From CAXBOO01 sp963977425 (GTDB taxonomy: Bacteria > Bacteroidota > Bacteroidia > Flavobacteriales_D > Luteibaculaceae), in assembly GCA_963977425.1 (NCBI GenBank), contig CAXBOO010000001.1:248001-312000 (forward strand): a stretch of DNA of 64,000 nucleotides, written 5' to 3'. Numbering within the stretch: the stretch's first letter is position 1; every line of letters starts with the position of its first letter. The notes below the pieces were generated by a model, which was not told where the DNA came from, ran no database searches, and was given only the letters and a program-made list of their open reading frames with translations. Of this stretch, positions 41,132 through 48,781 are shown piece by piece. Both the position numbers and the translations under genes were made by a program.

Positions 41132-41355
41132 GTTGGTTAAACAATTGGCGAACCGTAGGTATTTTATGTCTTGTACTGGGTCTTGCTCCGTTTTTTCCTG
41201 AACCTCATTTATGGGGTAAGTTGAAATGGATTTGGGGCGGTGCTGTGGGCATGCAAACCATGGATTGGGTAGATGTACTCCAACATGGTTTTCCGTTTAT
41301 ATTATTACTCCGTATTGGTGTATTAAAAGTTGTACGTAAGTATAAAAGCGAATAA
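41128..41355 (+). CDS. small two-helix membrane protein
   Basis: A 75-residue protein starting at GTG 41128, which overlaps the rhodanese stop by four bases. Two hydrophobic stretches (TVGILCLVLGLAPFFP and VLQHGFPFILLLRIGVL) flank the loop GKLKWIWGGAVGMQTMDW. An EPHLWGK motif after the first helix is conserved in small proteins I recall from other Bacteroidota. Function unknown; coupling to the rhodanese suggests a membrane partner in sulfur handling, which is inference. Confidence 0.65.
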   Translation: MSWLNNWRTVGILCLVLGLAPFFPEPHLWGKLKWIWGGAVGMQTMDWVDVLQHGFPFILLLRIGVLKVVRKYKSE

Positions 41356-41362
41356 GTCTCGA

Positions 41363-42463
41363 TTATTTCGCTGATTGGTATCTCTTAAATTTGGCTTTTA
41401 GAAATTCATTCCATTGATGTTTTTCTAAGCCAAATTCTTTTTGAAATAAGGTTGTCATATTATCGTATTCAAGAAGTCTTTGTAAACCTTTTTGACCTTC
41501 TTTGTTATCAATTATTTTACACAATAATCCTGCTACGGTATGATTTATGTGTAAAGTGATGTCTTTGGTCCGTAGCGTTTCAAACTCGCTTAAATTGGTG
41601 TTTGGGTAAGTCTCTAAATAAAGATTCATTTTATTTATCAAAGCATCGAAACTTTCACCTAGCCCACCGCCAAGATAATAGATAAGTCCATGATTTACGG
41701 GAGATTTTACATACAATGGATTGAGGTATAAGTGCAAAATTTCATGGAAATTGTTTTCCCCGTATCCGTTGCAATAAATTAATGCGTCTTCAGGAAAGGC
41801 CATCCCTGATGGGGTATTTTGTTCCATTCCATAATAGTAATCTAACCCTCTTAAAAAACCCAATTCATCTTGGGTGTCAGTAAAATAGTAATCCAACTTC
41901 TTCGGATCGAAATTCCAATCAGATTCAAATTTCTTAATAACACGTAATAAACTATCGCTTTTGGCTTTGTTGAAGTTATGTTCTTTTGAAAAGTGGTAAG
42001 TAATGTTGCCATTTTGTACGGTTTTATACTGGTCTGAATTGGCGTTAATAGGACGGATAAAGTGTAGACTTTTACCGTTATCAACGATGTAGTGATTGGT
42101 AATCGCATAAACAGTAATGTTATTCAGCGAATCCGAGTGAGCCATCAGGGTTTTTAGATGAACAAATTCGGGATGTACTTTAGCGTAAAAGATTGTTTTT
42201 TGTGTGCCAAAGCTATAAGTTGGGTATTCTGATGAAATAGAATAAACTATTGGATCGGGAGTCTGGTATCTTTTGCTATCATTTTCACACCAATATTGGC
42301 TGTAATCTGGAGTTTGGTAGCCTTTGAAGCCAGAAAGATATTGCTTGTAAAACGACACTGCAGCTGTAATTTTTGGATTGTTGGTATCCACATAATTTTC
42401 AAATATTTGACATCGAGAAATTAAAGAGACCACTAAAAATACTGAGAGAAATAAGAATTTCAT
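41363..42463 (-). CDS. exported protein with HExxH-type zincin motif
   Basis: A 366-residue protein with a signal peptide (LFLSVFLVVSLISRCQ). Near residue 240 it has NNFHEILHLYLNP, an H-E-x-x-H zinc motif, and farther on GGGLGESFD could supply the third ligand (Glu), as in gluzincins. The first 200 residues show no recognised domain. It may be an extracytoplasmic metallopeptidase, or a catalytically altered relative. It is convergent with the small membrane protein, with 7 bases between ends. The region is more AT-rich than the housekeeping genes nearby. Confidence 0.6.
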   Translation of the reverse strand: MKFLFLSVFLVVSLISRCQIFENYVDTNNPKITAAVSFYKQYLSGFKGYQTPDYSQYWCENDSKRYQTPDPIVYSISSEYPTYSFGTQKTIFYAKVHPEFVHLKTLMAHSDSLNNITVYAITNHYIVDNGKSLHFIRPINANSDQYKTVQNGNITYHFSKEHNFNKAKSDSLLRVIKKFESDWNFDPKKLDYYFTDTQDELGFLRGLDYYYGMEQNTPSGMAFPEDALIYCNGYGENNFHEILHLYLNPLYVKSPVNHGLIYYLGGGLGESFDALINKMNLYLETYPNTNLSEFETLRTKDITLHINHTVAGLLCKIIDNKEGQKGLQRLLEYDNMTTLFQKEFGLEKHQWNEFLKAKFKRYQSAK

Positions 42464-42541
42464 GTCTTGAAGTTAAGCATGTGCGCGGTTGAAATTAAGC
42501 CCTTATTTAATATTCAATATATGTGTTTGGATAAAATTGGC

Positions 42542-42597
42542 AAAAAAAATCTTCATCACTTACGACCTTTCCATGGCTCCGCGTAAATGATGAAGAT
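42542..42597 (-). terminator. long terminator after the 42636 lipoprotein gene
   Basis: On the minus strand a 16-base stem (ATCTTCATCATTTACG / CGTAAGTGATGAAGAT, one G-U) with a 17-base loop, followed by T8. Unusually long for a terminator. Confidence 0.8.
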
Positions 42598-42635
42598 GAT
42601 ACTTTTCGAGATTTGAATCTCCTAATAATTTATGC

Positions 42636-43106
42636 TTAACGGCAATAGGTAATAGAAAAATTACCATTTACAGAGTTGTCGCCATCATAGGTTATGTCCA
42701 TTCGGCCGGTAACCATATTGTCTACAGTATCTACGGTTAGTATTTCGTATGCACCTTCTGTAGCAACTAGATTGTTGTTGCCTCCAACTACAAAAGTTAC
42801 GGTTTTAGAACTTCCCAATTCATACAAACCTATTGTTGGCTCGCCTCCAAAAAGTATAAAATTACCTTGAGCCGAATTACTTGCAGAACATATATTGCTA
42901 TCAGCAGTTTCTCTTAAATCATTGTGAAAATTCTCGAAAAAATCCGCTCTCGACCTTCCACTTTGGTGTTCCCAATTAGAACCTCCAATTTTACCTTGTA
43001 AATTTTGTTCGATGAACGAGTAGCTACTTCCTTCTTCTTTATCTTTTTCACATGAAGTAAGACTCAATACAGCAATTGATATTGCTAAAACAAATAGATT
43101 TTTCAT
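42636..43106 (-). CDS. lipoprotein of unknown function
   Basis: A 156-residue protein with a clear lipoprotein signal: MKNLFVLAISIAVLSLTSC, lipidated cysteine at about 19. The mature part is beta-rich with three or more cysteines (SNICSAS and SITYCR), so a disulfide is possible. YEILTVDTVDNMVTGRMDITYDG looks like a lipocalin-like or DUF-type beta sandwich seen in many Bacteroidota lipoproteins. No family named. It lies alone between the zincin gene and the response regulator and ends at a strong terminator. Confidence 0.75.
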   Translation of the reverse strand: MKNLFVLAISIAVLSLTSCEKDKEEGSSYSFIEQNLQGKIGGSNWEHQSGRSRADFFENFHNDLRETADSNICSASNSAQGNFILFGGEPTIGLYELGSSKTVTFVVGGNNNLVATEGAYEILTVDTVDNMVTGRMDITYDGDNSVNGNFSITYCR

Positions 43107-43244
43107 GATTTAAAATTAACAATAATGAATGTCGTACAAGTAATCGTGTAATTTCAATGAAAAATTATGTGTTGGTTAAATAATTGATAATGAGATAAGT
43201 ATAAAGTTGCTATACCGAAATACAGTGAGTTTATTTCACGAAAT

Positions 43245-43901
43245 CTAGCCTAAATAGATGCCTTTTTTTATGGCATAAAGCACTAGGCCAGCCAAGTTTT
43301 TGCTGTTGGTTTTTTTGAGCAATTGCCTTCTGTATGTTTTTACAGTTTCTTCAGACAAGAATAATTTTTGAGCTATTTGTGCTCCAGTAAGTTGGTCACA
43401 GATGAGTTTCAATACTTCAGTTTCTCGTTCACTGAGTTTGTTTTTTGCATCATTTACAGCATCATCTTTCTCTATAAAGCGTTTGAAAATGATGTCCTTA
43501 GCTTTTGCGTTAAAATACTTTTCTCCCCCTTTAACTTGCAGCAGGGCTTTGTGCAGTTCTTCTGAGTCGCAATCTTTTAATAAGTATCCATTGGCTCCTA
43601 ATGAATATGTCTGTTCTATGTAATGGGCATCGTCGTGCATGCTGATCATTATAACTTTAATCGAAGGTTCTATTCTCTTCAATTCTTGGAGGCATTTTAA
43701 GCCGTCCATTACAGGCATATCTATATCCAGCAAGACAATGTCGGGAGCATTCTTTTTGGTGAATTCTATAGTTTGCTCGCCATTTTCTAATAAATGAATA
43801 CTGTGCGGAAACGACAAAGTAGAAAGTACTTTTTTCAACCCCTTTCTGTACAAAGGATGATCGTCCACAACAAGTATTGTATAGATTTCAATGTGATTCA
43901 T
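43245..43901 (-). CDS. NarL-family response regulator
   Basis: A 218-residue regulator. Receiver domain with D13/D14, phospho-acceptor D59 in IVLLDIDMPVMDG and lysine in LLKDCD. The LuxR-type helix-turn-helix is at about 150-215 (LSERETEVLKLICDQLTG, AQKLFLSEETVKTYRRQLL). It is 2 bases after the kinase gene on the same strand and is its likely partner. Targets unknown. Confidence 0.94.
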   Translation of the reverse strand: MNHIEIYTILVVDDHPLYRKGLKKVLSTLSFPHSIHLLENGEQTIEFTKKNAPDIVLLDIDMPVMDGLKCLQELKRIEPSIKVIMISMHDDAHYIEQTYSLGANGYLLKDCDSEELHKALLQVKGGEKYFNAKAKDIIFKRFIEKDDAVNDAKNKLSERETEVLKLICDQLTGAQIAQKLFLSEETVKTYRRQLLKKTNSKNLAGLVLYAIKKGIYLG

Positions 43902-43903
43902 AG

Positions 43904-44635
43904 TTAGTGAATTAAAGGAGTAAGAATGCTTATTTGTGTTCCGTTATTGCGCTCGAACGATACTGTGTAATTACTATTGATAAGTTTCAAGCGGTGTTTG
44001 ATGTTTTGCCACCCAATGCCGTCATTCAAGTCAGACTTCGAACCGTCTAGGCCTATACCATCGTCCATGATAGAGATCTGTAAATGATGATCTTTTACTT
44101 TTAGTTGAACCACAATTTGATTGGCTTCGGCATGTTTCAAAGCATTGGTTATTAATTCAGCAACAATGCGGTATAAGTGGATGTTGTACCATTTATGAAT
44201 CTTTATTTCTGTAATGCGGGCAACAAAGGAAATGTCTGTCTTGGTTTTTGAATTGAAGTTTTGGCAAAGTTTTTCTAGTGAAGAAACAAGGCCATATTTT
44301 GTAATGTCGGGCGGCATTAAATTGTGTGCTGCAGACCGTACGTTGGCAATGGCTTTTGTAATCAGTTCTTTTGATTCTTGAGTTTCATCACCATATTTTT
44401 CTAGCGAAAACTTCAATAGAGTAAGTAAAGGTCCAACTTCATCATGCAAATCTCTACCAATACGCTGTTGTTCTAATTCTTGGGCTTCAATAACAGCTTT
44501 ATACAGCTGAGCTTGTTTTTCCTTAAGCTTTTGCTGAGTGTAGTATACAATGTACATGAGTATACCCGAGAGAATGAATATACTGAAGACAGCTACTATG
44601 GCTATGATGATGCTATTCTCTAATTCTGTTTGCAT
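43904..44635 (-). CDS. short membrane-bound HisKA_3 histidine kinase
   Basis: About 243 residues. One membrane helix at the very N-terminus (IIIAIVAVFSIFILSGILMYI) with almost no outside part, then HisKA_3 (RIGRDLHDEVGPLLTLLKFS, phospho-acceptor H) and a HATPase domain (IVAELITNALKHAEANQ, DDGIGLDGSKSD). With no sensor domain of its own it probably takes its signal from the 7-helix membrane protein whose gene overlaps it by 16 bases. ATG 44635 is chosen over GTG 44653. Confidence 0.92.
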   Translation of the reverse strand: MQTELENSIIIAIVAVFSIFILSGILMYIVYYTQQKLKEKQAQLYKAVIEAQELEQQRIGRDLHDEVGPLLTLLKFSLEKYGDETQESKELITKAIANVRSAAHNLMPPDITKYGLVSSLEKLCQNFNSKTKTDISFVARITEIKIHKWYNIHLYRIVAELITNALKHAEANQIVVQLKVKDHHLQISIMDDGIGLDGSKSDLNDGIGWQNIKHRLKLINSNYTVSFERNNGTQISILTPLIH

Positions 44636-45237
44636 AAGCAAGCTTTTATACACGCAGCATATGAAAAGGCTACTGTGATATAGAATGTGGCTATAATGAT
44701 AGAGGGTAAGAAATCGTATTTGTTCATGGGAACCAATTCGTAAAGGAGCAGTGTGAAACTACTTATGGACTGCAAAAGTGTGATGGAAATGAGTATCCAA
44801 AACCGCCTTAATTTTGTGATGTGAGTTAGACCAACGGTACGAATAAAGTATATCCATACAAATGCTGATGCAATGGTTATTAAAATTGACAATAAGTGTG
44901 CAGGCCAATAAGTATCTGGTTCTCTAATTATTTGGCAAATGGCCAAAACAATTCCACCAGTAATAAATAAAACCAATGCTGATTTCTTTTTGTTGAGTAT
45001 ATAATACAGTAAGCTAGCATTGATTATCCATTCGGGAAACATGAAATAATCTTTCAGAAACCAGTTGTGTATTCCATAATGCGAGGTTATACCAAACAGG
45101 GTGTCGGTAATAACATGATATATACAGTATGCTAAAATTAACCAAGTAAATGGTTGGTCTTTTTTATACCCGTAAATGCCCATAATGAGCAGCAAAGCAC
45201 TAGTTGCATGTAATATGTGTGATAAAATATCGAGCAC
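44620..45237 (-). CDS. seven-helix membrane protein, candidate sensor input
   Basis: A 205-residue integral membrane protein with about seven helices (for example ATSALLLIMGIYGY, WLILAYCIYHVITDTLF, ALVLFITGGIVLAICQI, LLSILITIASAFVWIYFI, FLPSIIIATFYITVAF). No transporter or enzyme motif was recognised. It is the first gene of a three-gene unit with the kinase (16-base overlap) and the regulator. I infer it is the sensing module of that system, by analogy with 7TM input domains fused to kinases; not shown directly. Confidence 0.65.
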   Translation of the reverse strand: MLDILSHILHATSALLLIMGIYGYKKDQPFTWLILAYCIYHVITDTLFGITSHYGIHNWFLKDYFMFPEWIINASLLYYILNKKKSALVLFITGGIVLAICQIIREPDTYWPAHLLSILITIASAFVWIYFIRTVGLTHITKLRRFWILISITLLQSISSFTLLLYELVPMNKYDFLPSIIIATFYITVAFSYAACIKACLCKQN

Positions 45238-45302
45238 AGGGGCAGATAGTTTTTATCTAACATAAAGATAAAATATCAATTTTGATGGGGCATTACAAGC
45301 TA

Positions 45303-46226
45303 CTAAGCAAGAATTTTATCAGCCAAAACATTCGACAATTTGAAATAAGATTCAACAGTCCATCCTGCAACATGTGGGGTAATGATGATGCGGTTGTTAT
45401 GAATGAGGTTTTGGTATGTTTCGTTATTATTCAGTTTTCCGAAGCTACTGCTCTCGTACTCTAGTACATCCAAAGCAGCACCCATCACTTTACCTGTTTC
45501 TATTCCTTTTAATAACGCTTCAGAGGATAGGTGTTTGCCTCGTGCCGTGTTGATAACATAAATAGGGTGGACAAGGTCTGAAATAAAGTCCTCGTTTATG
45601 AAATGATGTGTTTCTGAGCTTTGTGGTAAGTGCAAAGAAATAATTTCAGCATGTTGCTTTAGTTCTTCTAAAGTACAATTGATGATGCCTTCTTCTTCAA
45701 CGGTTTTGTATTTATCGTAAGCGTATATTTTACACGAAAAAGCTTTTAAAAGTTGAGCAAACGATTGTCCCATGTGACCATAGCCAATGATACCAACACT
45801 TCTTCCGGAAAGTTCTTTTCCTCGGTGCAACTCTCTATCCCATTTGCCTTGGCTTACACTTATGGTAGCAGGGATAATTTTATTCAACATGTTCAGCAAC
45901 ATCCCAAGCGCATGTTCTGCTACAGCTTGTTGATTTCCTTCCGGAGAACTGTGTACAGTAATGCCCAATTCATCGCAAGCGTTTAAATCGATGTTTTCTA
46001 ACCCAGCTCCAGAGCGTGCCAACCATTTTAGCTGACTGCATTTTTTCAAAAAAGGGCGGTTCATAGGAAAGCGTGAACGGATAACAATACCGGTAAAATC
46101 TTTCGCTGAAGCTTCAAGTTCTTCTAGTGATTTGGACGTGAAATCGATACAATGATAGCCAGCTTTAGTAAGCCTTTCTTCAAGTATTTCGTGTACGGTA
46201 TCTACAAATGCTACTATGCCTTTCAT
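45303..46226 (-). CDS. D-isomer-specific 2-hydroxyacid dehydrogenase
   Basis: A 307-residue NAD-dependent enzyme. The substrate domain has WLARSGAGLENID; the cofactor site is VGIIGYGHMGQSFAQLL near residue 145; the catalytic arginine is in INTARGKHLS, and glutamate/histidine follow (ALDVLEYE, ITPHVAG). Without the ACT domain of SerA it might act on phosphoglycerate, glyoxylate or another 2-oxoacid. It overlaps mgtE by 4 bases (ATGA), so translation is coupled. Confidence 0.88.
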   Translation of the reverse strand: MKGIVAFVDTVHEILEERLTKAGYHCIDFTSKSLEELEASAKDFTGIVIRSRFPMNRPFLKKCSQLKWLARSGAGLENIDLNACDELGITVHSSPEGNQQAVAEHALGMLLNMLNKIIPATISVSQGKWDRELHRGKELSGRSVGIIGYGHMGQSFAQLLKAFSCKIYAYDKYKTVEEEGIINCTLEELKQHAEIISLHLPQSSETHHFINEDFISDLVHPIYVINTARGKHLSSEALLKGIETGKVMGAALDVLEYESSSFGKLNNNETYQNLIHNNRIIITPHVAGWTVESYFKLSNVLADKILA

Positions 46227-47587
46227 AAACCATACATTAAACGCGCTACCACGAAGTAAATGATAAGACCTATAATATCGTTGGCTGTGGTAATAAAAGG
46301 ACCAGTAGCCAAAGCTGGATCTATTTTAAATTTATTGAGGAAAAGCGGTATTGCAGTTCCAAACAGCGCAGCTAAAATGATTACGGCAAACAATGAAATG
46401 CTAATGGTATAACCTAATGAAGGATCGTCGGCACTGAAAATAAAACTGTAAACCAATAAAAGAGCAGCACAGATGGTTGCGTTGATCAATGCCACCAGCA
46501 ATTCTTTTCCTAAACGAGGAATGATTTGTAAAATATCGATGCTTTTGTTGGCCAATCCTTGTACTACAATAGCCGAAGATTGTACACCAACATTACCACC
46601 CATTGCAGCTATCAACGGAATAAAGAAGGCAAGTTTGGGGTTGACCTGTAACTGTTCTTCGTACATGCCAATTACTTGCGCTACACATATTCCACCAATT
46701 AAACCTATTAGTAGCCAAGGAATACGAGCTCTAGTTATTACCCAAACACTATCTGCATCAGCTACTTGTGCCGAAATACCCGAAGCCATCTGGTAATCTT
46801 TTTCGGCTTCGTCTTTCATAACATCAACAGCGTCGTCAATGGTAATTCGGCCTAAAAGAGTATGGTTTTCGTCCACAACAGGAAGCACAACCAAATCGTA
46901 TTTCTTCATGATGGCTACTACGTCTTCAGCGCTTTGCGATGAGTAGACGAAATGGACATCGGTTTTTTTATAAAGATCTTTTATAGATGAGCGTAAAGCA
47001 TCACTGAAAAGCAATTTTTTTAACGAAAGTGTACCTACAAGTTGGTCTTTGTTATTGACCACATAAATGGTGTAAACTTCATCCAAGTTGGCGGCTTGTC
47101 TACGCATTTCACGTATGGCCATGGCTACATTCCATTCTTCATTCACTTGAATGAGTTCTTTTGCCATCAAACCACCAGCGGTATCGTATTCGTAGGTAAG
47201 AAGATCTACTAAGTCGCTAGCTTGATTTGCATCACCTAAAAGTGAGATAACTTCTTCTTTTTTAATAGGAGGAAGTTCCGCTAAAACATCGGCAGCATCA
47301 TCAGAATTGATGTTGTCGCTTACCATGTCAGCAATTTCTCGAGAAGTAAAAGTAGAAACCAATTTATCACGTAAATCAGGATCGAGTTCTACCAATACAT
47401 CGGCAGCTTTTTGAGGCGATAATACTTTTAGAATATAGTCAGCCTCTTCGAATTCCATTCTATTCAGAAACTCTCCGATATCAACTGGGTGAAGTTCGGC
47501 TAATTGAGTTTGAATGAAAGAATCGTTGCCATCCTCAATTGAGGATACTAAAAGGTTTAAATTTTTTTTGTTGACGATGAAACTCAT
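46223..47587 (-). CDS. mgtE: magnesium transporter MgtE
   Basis: A 454-residue Mg2+ channel. The N-terminal MgtE_N helical domain (PVDIGEFLNRMEFEEADYI, LDPDLRDKLVSTF) is followed by two CBS domains (about 140-260), the plug helix and five membrane helices. AAMGGNVGVQSSAIVVQGLA near residue 330 is the pore signature. It lies 65 bases after rsmA. A 7-base inverted repeat (47587-47593 with 47614-47620) precedes and touches the ATG. Confidence 0.95.
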   Translation of the reverse strand: MSFIVNKKNLNLLVSSIEDGNDSFIQTQLAELHPVDIGEFLNRMEFEEADYILKVLSPQKAADVLVELDPDLRDKLVSTFTSREIADMVSDNINSDDAADVLAELPPIKKEEVISLLGDANQASDLVDLLTYEYDTAGGLMAKELIQVNEEWNVAMAIREMRRQAANLDEVYTIYVVNNKDQLVGTLSLKKLLFSDALRSSIKDLYKKTDVHFVYSSQSAEDVVAIMKKYDLVVLPVVDENHTLLGRITIDDAVDVMKDEAEKDYQMASGISAQVADADSVWVITRARIPWLLIGLIGGICVAQVIGMYEEQLQVNPKLAFFIPLIAAMGGNVGVQSSAIVVQGLANKSIDILQIIPRLGKELLVALINATICAALLLVYSFIFSADDPSLGYTISISLFAVIILAALFGTAIPLFLNKFKIDPALATGPFITTANDIIGLIIYFVVARLMYGL

Positions 47588-47620
47588 AGCGTCTTAAATT
47601 TTCTTCTCGTTGCGACGCTA
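47587..47620 (-). promoter_or_regulatory. leader hairpin touching the mgtE start codon
   Basis: TAGCGTC, 20-base loop, GACGCTA on the minus strand, with the last A being the first base of the start codon. It could mask the start. It does not resemble an M-box. Confidence 0.35.
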
Positions 47621-47652
47621 AGGTACTTAAAGATATAGCCGTTGAGTATACT

Positions 47653-48420
47653 CTACATTAATTCTTTAGTTATAGAACAGAATTCGGCTACACTAAGCTG
47701 CTCGGGGCGTTTTTGAGCCATAGGATGCTCGTTGGTTAACCCAAAATCTCTTAGGCTATTACGCAACATTTTTCGGCGCATTCCAAAAGCTGATTTTACC
47801 ACTTTTTTCAATTTTTCGTAAGGAACATCTGGAAATTCACTTTTGTCCAATCGCTCCATTTTCATCACTCCCGATTGTACTTTTGGTGGTGGATCAAAGG
47901 CATCAGCTTCTACAGTAAAACAATACTCGGCTTTAAAGTAAGCTTGAATCAATACCGATAGGATACCATAAGTTTTTGATCCTGGTTTTGCGCAAATACG
48001 TTCGGCTACTTCTTTCTGAAACATGCCATGCATACCTGAAACCAAGTCGATGTTCTCGATGATTTTGAACATGATTTGTGTGGAGATATTGTATGGGAAG
48101 TTGCCTGTAATGTGTATTTGAGTCCCTATGGTTTCCAAATCGTACTGAAGAAAATCTTCGGTAATGATTCGTTCAGGATCGAAACCATATTCTTGCTTCA
48201 AAAAAGCAATACTTTCTCTATCGATTTCGCACAACAGTAATTTGTTGTTAGGAAAAAGCTGTTCCAAATGTTTCGTAAGTGCACCAGTACCCGGTCCAAT
48301 TTCTATTAAAGTGGTTTCAGGTTGTACAATATCTACAGCACAATTGGCTATGTCAAAAGCTATATCGGGTTTTACTAAGAAGTGCTGACCGAGGTGTTTT
48401 TTTGCGGTAACTTTTGCCAT
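47653..48420 (-). CDS. rsmA: 16S rRNA adenine dimethyltransferase RsmA (KsgA)
   Basis: A 255-residue SAM-dependent enzyme that dimethylates two adjacent adenines near the 3' end of 16S rRNA. Signatures: KKHLGQHFLVKPDIA, EIGPGTGALTKHL (SAM site), and the adenine-binding NFPYNIST near residue 105. FDPPPKVQSGVMKM is the C-terminal family motif. It is 43 bases from the DUF4286 gene on the same strand. Confidence 0.97.
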   Translation of the reverse strand: MAKVTAKKHLGQHFLVKPDIAFDIANCAVDIVQPETTLIEIGPGTGALTKHLEQLFPNNKLLLCEIDRESIAFLKQEYGFDPERIITEDFLQYDLETIGTQIHITGNFPYNISTQIMFKIIENIDLVSGMHGMFQKEVAERICAKPGSKTYGILSVLIQAYFKAEYCFTVEADAFDPPPKVQSGVMKMERLDKSEFPDVPYEKLKKVVKSAFGMRRKMLRNSLRDFGLTNEHPMAQKRPEQLSVAEFCSITKELM

Positions 48421-48463
48421 AGTTTAGTGTTTTGTCCTAATCGTATTTACAGGAAATGGTGCA

Positions 48464-48781
48464 TTATATTGTCGTTCTGTCCAATACTTCTAATAACGTA
48501 CGGAAAGCTGCAAATTTGCCCGCGTATTTATCAGAATGATCTTTTTGTAAAGCAGGTGCGTGCTCTTTTTGGTATTTGTCGAAGTCGGCTTGACTTGGCG
48601 CTAAATATTGAAATGAATAAGTTAGGCCACCATCTTCTTCGCCGTTCAATAGTCGACAAATTTTGCTTTCTATAAAACAACCTGTATTCATTACTTCAGG
48701 TACATGGGTTTCTGTCATCCATTGCAACCATTCGTCTGCTATATTGGTGTCTATACTAACTGTAACACTGTATAATATCAT
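48464..48781 (-). CDS. DUF4286 family protein
   Basis: A 105-residue soluble protein with the ferredoxin-like fold of DUF4286: MILYSVTVSIDTNIADEWL, TETHVPEVMNTGCF, TYSFQYLAPSQADFDKY and FRTLLEVL. Found widely in Bacteroidota next to rsmA and serS; function unknown. Its start overlaps the stop of the TPR gene by 4 bases. Confidence 0.88.
   Translation of the reverse strand: MILYSVTVSIDTNIADEWLQWMTETHVPEVMNTGCFIESKICRLLNGEEDGGLTYSFQYLAPSQADFDKYQKEHAPALQKDHSDKYAGKFAAFRTLLEVLDRTTI

Noticed and set aside
45251..45273. AT-only inverted repeat TTTTATCT / AGATAAAA between the 7-helix and dehydrogenase genes
   Set aside because: No T-run follows and AT-only 8-base dyads occur by chance in such spacers; not called a terminator.
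47587..47650. M-box magnesium riboswitch before mgtE
   Set aside because: The 65-base gap is too short and lacks M-box structure; only a single short hairpin is seen.
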